From the NCBI GenBank assembly GCA_964023205.1, contig OZ026833.1:33630830-33694829 (forward strand): DNA of 64,000 bases, given 5' to 3'. Source of the stretch: Lutraria lutraria (Eukaryota > Mollusca > Bivalvia > Venerida > Mactridae). Below the pieces are notes generated by a model that saw only the letters and a program-made list of their open reading frames with translations, ran no database searches and was not told the DNA's origin. Shown in pieces: positions 57,323 to 64,000 of this stretch. Position numbers and translations under genes: made by a program. Each line of letters opens with the position of its first letter. Position 1 is the stretch's first letter.

Positions 57323-58486
57323 TAGAAGTTTGAGCTGTGTAAAATACTTTGGCCTGTGCCTCCATTTAAGGCCTAAATTGACCATCATAATTATGCTATT
57401 CTAACAACAAACTAGTCATTAATGTTTATATGAATGCAAGATTATTATAACAATTTTTTTTTTAAATTTACACAAATACATCAAGAAATCAGTACAAGTG
57501 TTTATAAGTGATTTTTTTCCATAACAAATATTATGCAAAACAGTAATTGCTTAAGTATTAGTTTAAGCATAAAGCAATCTAAATTAAACACAAATCATGA
57601 CTTTACTGCACATACACTTTATGAGAAAAAAATATCTCAACTCTCTATCAACAATATCATTCTTAAGCAGTCCTCAACAACATATGAAAACTTAACAAAG
57701 CAGGAAAAACACAATGTCATGTATGCAAAATATCAGAATTCACATACACATTTTGATCCTTAATGAACACTTATTCTGACTTTAAGATGGTAAAAAATGT
57801 GTAAAATGTCATGAAGCAAAATCTAAGGAAGATAACTCTGCAAAGATTGCAAATCTCATCGAAAATGCAAGGAAATTGTTTAGAATCCTTTTTCAATGAA
57901 TTCAAGGGAGCACGAGTCGTCGAAATTGTAAAAGACCCTGAAATTCCTGGCATACACATTGTAATATCAGTCTAATTAATCTAAACAACTTGAGTTTGAA
58001 TGTTTCACTGGAATACATATACAAAATGTACATGTAGATACTTGAAGCAGTAATTTGCTTCATAAACATTTCCCAAGGGATCAGAAAACTGACTTTCACT
58101 CTTGCATATGCCAACACGATCACCACAAGAGGTGGTTTGTACCTTAACTATTATTAAGACCTTGATGCATTGTAATATACATTTTGAAATAGTGCTTTAC
58201 GAAAAAAGAATGTTAACATTTTCTTAAGTAAGCTCTGTCATGCTAACACAAATAGCATGTAACAGATCTGAGTTATTCATATAAGATTCAATTCTCTCTA
58301 TGTTAAATCCAACAAAATCTTACAAATCCATCCACATTCTTACTCAAATGCAACTTCTGCCATATAAACTATGACAAGGCCTTTGAACAACCTTCTGGCC
58401 TGCTAGACCAGCAGTGCATGCTTGAAACCTGGGTCCTCAACAGCACACAAAGCAACAACAAAATAGAGTAAGTTAATTATTCCATA

Positions 58487-61400
58487 TTAACTGTATCTAT
58501 TGGACATGAAATTTCGTCCAAAACTGTATGGAATGGACCTGGTTGTACTCTGATATTTTCCCCATGCTCCAAATGGTATCACCACGGCCGTAGAATTGTC
58601 TTCCGAACCAAACTGTAATGCTTGGTCAGTAATAAACTGTGCTGCTTCTGTTGGTGTGAAACAACTTGTTATTATGTCCATCAGTTCCTGATCGCTCAAC
58701 ACAAAACTGAGACCATCTGTGGTTAATAGCAAGAAGGCATCGGTACCATGTTTCACCTGAAATAGTAAAATGAAATCATAAACTGAGTGATAACTGTGTC
58801 TCATATATATTTCTGATGACATGTTCTAAGATTTGATAACTGTTCATATAATCCTAAATGGATATCATCCAGAACAAATCTGGAGCATCTGCAAGCAATA
58901 TAAGCATGCCCATCGAATGTTTATCAATCATGTCCAAAATCAGTTGCAAACTTAAGTATGGCAGTCAAGTGCACTCAGATCCTATAATAAACAGATGTAT
59001 TTGTTTAACAATTTCTACATGCGTGCCATGGTGTTTCAAATCTCAAACATAGTTTTTATATTTTTACACGTGCAAATATCAACAAAAATGCAAAATACTT
59101 AGTCACAAAATATAAAAGCATTTTTCTCACCCTAATAGATCGAACAAATGGCTCTGCAGTAACACCGAAAGATTTTAGTTCAATATCACCGATGCTCCGA
59201 GTCATAGTAAGTCTACCATTCACATGAGCAACGCCAAGACTATTCTCAATGATGACACCGCCACTCTGTTTAATTCTGTTGGCTTCATCATGATCATCTG
59301 GTGAGTGATCATAGGACAGTCTTAATGCTTCACCCTCCCGACATAAGATTGCACGAGAATCTCCAACATGCCCGACGACTAGTTCAATCCCATTGCGTAG
59401 GAGGCAAACCGTGGCTGTAGTACCAGTGCTTATTTCAGACCCTACAAAACATGACAAATATTACATAATTATTAAAGTTCTATAGACATAAAAATTAAAA
59501 GTTTCGACATCAATGATTTATTTAAACTTAATGAAAACATGAGGAACATAAGACCAGCTATTTAATGCAGTTTTTATTGTGCAAAGAACTGTAGTATTTA
59601 GACTTTATAAAAATACTTGTATATTCCCAAAGCACAATGTCATGCTTATCATAAGTCAGCGATTTACAGGACGCATTTTCTGCTTCAAATATGCCAAAAA
59701 ATTCTGCCCAGAACCCCGAAAAATGTCCAAATCAAGTCCTGTGGGATGCAGACTTTCCATAAAATATACTCAGGGTATTTAAGTAAGGGAGACTACTGTG
59801 TAGTGTTTCATCCAGGCCTTTTAAGGACGGCGCTGCGCCATGCCTCAAAGACAAATCGCCATGCTGCCTTTATAAATTGTATACAGGGCCAATTGTTATA
59901 CATTTGCCCCTTTTGTTGGCCTGATGAGTCATTTAAGCAATATTCATTAATTAGCGGCACAATCAATTCAGACATAATCTTGCACACATTGCTGTGATAG
60001 CAAATTATACTATACAGGGACAAGGAACATCACTAACTAAAGGAATAATCTGGCAACTTCCCTGCATGGTTCAAACCGCGCACTGAAAGTGCCCTTTTAG
60101 CATAAAAATGCCATGCCTCACTTAAACTCTGCAGGAAACACTACTACTGTGTAAGATTTAACAAGCTACATGTATTTTCATTTTGTATATGTTTAAAGTG
60201 AACACTATGATAGTTTTTTGTTTTTGTTTGAATGAATGACATAAATTATTACAAGAAGAAGATTTATGTTATAAACCATAACACAGAATGACATAAGGAC
60301 CCCTGAAATTTATGACTGGAACCAAGGACCCCAAAATTTTACAGCCAATTGGTTTTTAACCCGATGTTAAATTGAAAAATAAGACTTTCTTTTTAAAAAC
60401 TGTATATAGAAGAGCCTGACTGCTATGTATGAATAGTTTTAAAACATTGCTAGAGTACTTAAAATAAGGGATGCTATAGTATTACTGACAATAATGATGT
60501 AAAACCCTGCTCAGTAATACATATTGATGATAAAATTGACAAAACTTGGAAAAGCAGCAAGTATTAACATACCAATATCATATGTCACAATGTGTCTAGT
60601 CAATAAGTTATTCACTTCTATAAAACTGTTCCGAAGAATTTCAGACAGGTCGGAGGTCTTTGTCAACCAGTAATCAATGTGTCGCAGCATAAATTTCTGA
60701 GCAAAATTAACAGCTGTATCTCCACCATGCCCATCAAATATTGCAAAATATAACAAATCGTCAGATATTTGTTCAATAGAAAATCTGTCCTCGTTCACTT
60801 TACGCCTTCCAAGTAAACTTGCAGTTCCAACCTCATCTGTAAATAAAGAAGAACATCCCTGATCAGGCCAAGAAAATAGTCTTGTTTCTGATTAAGCGGC
60901 AGACTCTATTTCAGGGCTCGACACTAACTTATCTTCCATGGTGGACCAGAGGAAACTTTTGAAACCTGCTGGTCTAACAGAATTTCAGGTGGTCCTTCCC
61001 CCTAATAATAATTATGTTATTTGTTTATTTGCAGTAAAATATTGATACTCCTCTTAGAATTTTCAGTGGTCCATTGGACCATTCAAATTCCATGAGTTAA
61101 TGGTCCTGCACAAAAACCACTGGTGTCGGACCAGCAGACCAGTGTTAGTGTCGAGCCCTGTATTTTAGGGCACCAACCTTAAAAGCTTAAGCTTCTAACT
61201 GCAAAATCACAAGAATAAACATGTTTGAGACAATCATACTTCCAAAGAACAAAAGAAATATTTAGAGAAAAAATAGAAAAGCAAAAGTTGTGAGATGTAC
61301 TTACCCTATTTTTTTATCAAGTGACCATAAACCAGACCATTTTTATCAAGCCTTAATTAACATTTGAGATCATCTGACAGATTGTTTCTGAGCTCAATCT

Positions 61401-62303
61401 TAAAACTGACCAATGTCAAAGCATAATTCTGAGATAGGTTCAGAGGCTCATGCAATATTATAAGTAAATTATTACCACAGACCAGTGTAGCATAAATGGA
61501 TTGCCAGATATTACTTTGTTAATATCATAATTATTTAAATAGATTTAAGCCCTAGGTAAAACATGTCCCTTTAGATGCAAACAACTTGTTTGTTACTGGT
61601 TACAAGCTCATTAAAAATAGGGTAGGTAGGGAATTTTCTTTCATTCTTGAAAGTGTGCGGAAAGGTAAAAACTGTGAGACAGGGGATGTACCCTTCCTTG
61701 AATGCAATAAAAAGTCTAGAGATGCGGGAAAAAATCACGATAGGTCAGGTTAATAGAAACAAACATTTCTTTTACATTTTGTAAATCCAAAGAAAAATAA
61801 CATCGGGGGGGGGGGGGGATGGAGTGGGATATTCATACAGTAAGTGTGCTTTTGGTTCACTATTATACAAAGTTCCAATGATGAACTAGCCAGGGCCCTG
61901 CCCCTATTAATAAATTTGGATAACTTATATAAACTATTACCTTTTACTGGCTTTTAGGTAATTTAAGGAATAACATACCTATCGGTATTTCTGGAATAAG
62001 TCTTCCTTTTTCAATGCTTTGTTTCACACTTATTGACATATCTAATCTGTTGTTCCATGATCCCAGGGTGTCAAAGTTGACACCAACCTGGCGCTTTCCG
62101 GTGTTTTCTGGATCCGACAGATGAGGTGTCTGGTTAATTTCTGCGGTCTGAAGCTGCCTAACACTCCAGCAACAAGCTGTCTCTGGAAGATGTGACAGAA
62201 GGCCTTTGTTCCATACAGACTTAATGTCTGGATTCAAATGTGGTCTGGATCTTCTAAGCTGACTTCTCCCATTGACTGACAGGACAATTCTCAAACAACT
62301 CAT
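58487..62303 (-). CDS. PPM1K: Mitochondrial PP2C-type Ser/Thr phosphatase PPM1K, 4 exons (389 aa)
   Basis: Exons are 62303-61979, 60836-60573, 59441-59131 and 58756-58487, with donors GTATGT, GTATGT, GTGAGA and acceptors TTTACAG, TTTTGTAG, ATTTCAG; phases join exactly (1170 nt). The basic N-terminus ([17 protein letters not shown]) fits a mitochondrial targeting peptide. The segment [12 protein letters not shown] before the catalytic core is characteristic of PPM1K. PP2C metal-binding and core motifs are all present: NEDR (123-126), DGHGG (143-147), GTTA (203-206), GDSR (223-226), TRSIGD, TTDG (312-315) and EDNSTAV (D353), then the PFGAWGKY end typical of the family. In vertebrates PPM1K dephosphorylates the branched-chain alpha-ketoacid dehydrogenase complex and so activates branched-chain amino-acid breakdown. 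The length is close to the vertebrate protein (about 372 aa). Confidence 0.96.
59801..60143. mobile_element. 343-bp hAT-type MITE with 8-bp target duplication
   Basis: Ends TAGTGTTTC and GAAACACTA are inverted, and CTACTGTG flanks both sides (59793-59800 and 60144-60151). An 8-bp duplication and a TAGNG terminus indicate the hAT superfamily. It lies in intron 2 of PPM1K and encodes nothing. Confidence 0.85.
60912..61160. mobile_element. 249-bp hAT-like MITE
   Basis: Perfect 17-bp inverted ends CAGGGCTCGACACTAAC and GTTAGTGTCGAGCCCTG enclose GGTCC-rich sequence. The flanking bases (CTCTATTT and TATTTTAG) do not give a clear 8-bp duplication, so the target site may have decayed. It lies in intron 1 of PPM1K. 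Confidence 0.75.
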
Positions 62304-64000
62304 TTAATAGGCAATTATTTTTTCAAGTACCTGTAAAAAAAAAATTATTAATCATTATAATTATATAAAGAAATGTTTAATAATATAATAAACAAACAAA
62401 TTATATATTGATAATAATACTTACACAAAGATACATTGTAGTATACTATACTGTATTGATGAATCAGAATTCAGATGATAAACATGAAGCAACTTGCTCA
62501 TTAGTTTTGAAGTGTATACATGTATATATACATTTGTAATGTTAACTATTAAATGTCTAGTACGGTTTTACGCATCTGTCAATATTTTGCCCGCCCGAGT
62601 GCGGCAGGCATACACTGGACTTCAGACAGAAGAGCATTTCCGACAAAAAAAATGTCAAATTCCTTTGGGTCAGTACTCCACACCCCCCCCCCCCCAGGAT
62701 TAAGAAGTTCATATAGCTGATGCAGCCTTTAAAGGGCGCTTTTCTTTAAATTGAAATTATGCGTTCCAGCAAGTCTTTTTTAACCAAAAGGGACTTCAAC
62801 CCATTATTTCATCCCCATAGGGGGCTTTCTCCAAAACATACATAAAGAAAACCCATGAAATCATACATAAATTTGTTACATGATACATCGAGTATAAAAT
62901 ATATCAATTAATGAGATAACTGTTTAATTAATTCCAAATGCTATCCATTATCAATGTAAGTAATTATGATAAAGATCTGATATGTGGATTATTATTCGGA
63001 TTATACTGAACTCAGACATCCTGGATTGATAACCATCAAAAACCGGCAATTCATGCTGTGCATTTCCATACAATCCCACATGCATACAACTTAATACATA
63101 TTAATCTAATTCTAGACTATTATAGTTTATACATGTATATAATTATTATACATACAAAAATACCTATGTGTAATATATAAAGAATTAAAGGTCTTCCCTG
63201 CAAATTGCATGTATACAACTTCAATTCTTAGATTTGAACAATGCATTGAGCCAATGTTATATACATGATGTAAGGATATAGGTCTCAGGTCAGGGGTTAA
63301 ATCTAAGCTCTGCAGACTGTAAAGACTGTGCCTTCTCCTCTGAAAATTTCTTTGAAATCATATCATTTTCCCAAATTTCCAATTTACTCCAGTCTCCTTA
63401 AAATTTCTTTCCCTAAAATTTCATTCCCTAAATTGGTTTCACTTTCAGAAGACAATTTTCCCTCCAAAAGTGGCTTCAACCCGCAATCATCCCCACATTA
63501 AGCCACATTAAGGGCTGGCTCAAAACATAAAGAAAAACCCTTGGGTCTCTATTCCTTAAGAGTTCAACAACTTGTTGAACAATGATTTAAGTGGTTAACT
63601 ATTAACCCCAAAAGAATTATACATGATTGATATTATGCAGGAAAACCTCCATAATTAGTCCAACTTATCAGGGCACACAATCTATCTGTCCCCCCCCCCC
63701 CCCCCTCAGAAAATGAAGTTAATGCAGTGGATCATTTATTGATGTTAAGCATGAATATGTATTAAAATAAAATGAGTTTCTTTTTTGTCATAAAATTCCC
63801 CCGGAGTAGAAAAAAATCCCCCCCCCCCCCAAATACAAAGTTGTGTGAGGGCGCTGCTTATGAAAGTGTCAGAATGAGTTTTATTTATTTGGCCCCACAC
63901 CAGTGCTCCGAGTATGGCCCTTCCAAATTCAGTCAATGCAGTGTTTAAACTGCCACAATATTTATATACTAATTTATTTATAAATAATAATTATTATATT
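62304..64000. other. 5' flank of PPM1K with homopolymer tracts and a short repeat pair
   Basis: The promoter and any 5' UTR exon of PPM1K should lie here, but no element is certain. Poly-C runs occur at about 62683-62694, 63691-63705 and 63819-63830. Segments 62785-62855 and 63465-63535 share GG-CTTCAACCC, ATCCCCA and CAAAACATA-AAAGAAAA blocks, so they are a degenerate direct repeat pair. Confidence 0.45.

Noticed and set aside
59579..60023. ORFs at 59579-59782, 59617-59997 and 59808-60023
   Set aside because: They lie in PPM1K intron 2 and largely inside the hAT MITE; no domain.

Overview
This window is animal nuclear DNA, most likely from a bivalve or other mollusc. It is AT-rich, its genes are split by GT-AG introns, and it is crowded with tRNA-derived SINEs, small DNA transposons, minisatellites and foldback repeats. 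It has no operons, ribosome-binding sites or CRISPR arrays. The mollusc assignment is inferred from the gene families (TRIM, C-type lectin, CD225/dispanin, claudin-like, PPM1K) and from SINE bodies ending in GCGACGTTAA/GGCGTTAAAC-like tails. I cannot name the species.

Layout. 1-4284 (-): a non-LTR retrotransposon with an apparently intact endonuclease and reverse transcriptase that runs off the left edge. Its reading frame continues without a stop through an Asn-rich linker and a 75-bp (25-codon) tandem array. 4.8-8.7 kb: a 109-bp duplication, a Tigger-like end and one copy of a 1.4-kb dispersed repeat. 8743-13064 (-): a three-exon claudin/PMP22-like four-span protein. 13.7-17.1 kb: SINEs and the second copy of the dispersed repeat. 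17461-26105 (+): a CD225/dispanin gene whose second intron holds two inverted arrays of one 243-bp repeat, an arrangement like a foldback element. 29230-29640 (-): a claudin-like membrane ORF broken by one TAG. 30511-32839 (-): a two-exon RING/B-box TRIM protein. 36135-43305 (-): exons of a Cys-rich, possibly GPI-anchored protein, with a 17-bp minisatellite between two of them. 44.0-45.8 kb: a 15-bp minisatellite open in several frames, with pentapeptide-like translations. 50.4-53.4 kb: foldback elements and SINEs, including a 1.07-kb palindrome carrying two divergent CTCF-like motifs. 54165-55070 (+): an intronless-CDS secreted C-type lectin. 58487-62303 (-): a complete four-exon PPM1K with two hAT-type MITEs in its introns.

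The genes do not form an obvious pathway. Several belong to families often expanded in mollusc innate immunity (TRIM, C-type lectin, CD225) or epithelial junctions (claudin-like); PPM1K is a conserved mitochondrial metabolic enzyme. The most unusual signals are the in-frame 25-residue repeats upstream of the LINE endonuclease, the inverted tandem arrays in the CD225 intron, the pentapeptide-like minisatellite, and the CTCF-like motifs in the large palindrome. Splice sites were assigned by eye from GT/AG consensus and reading-phase continuity.
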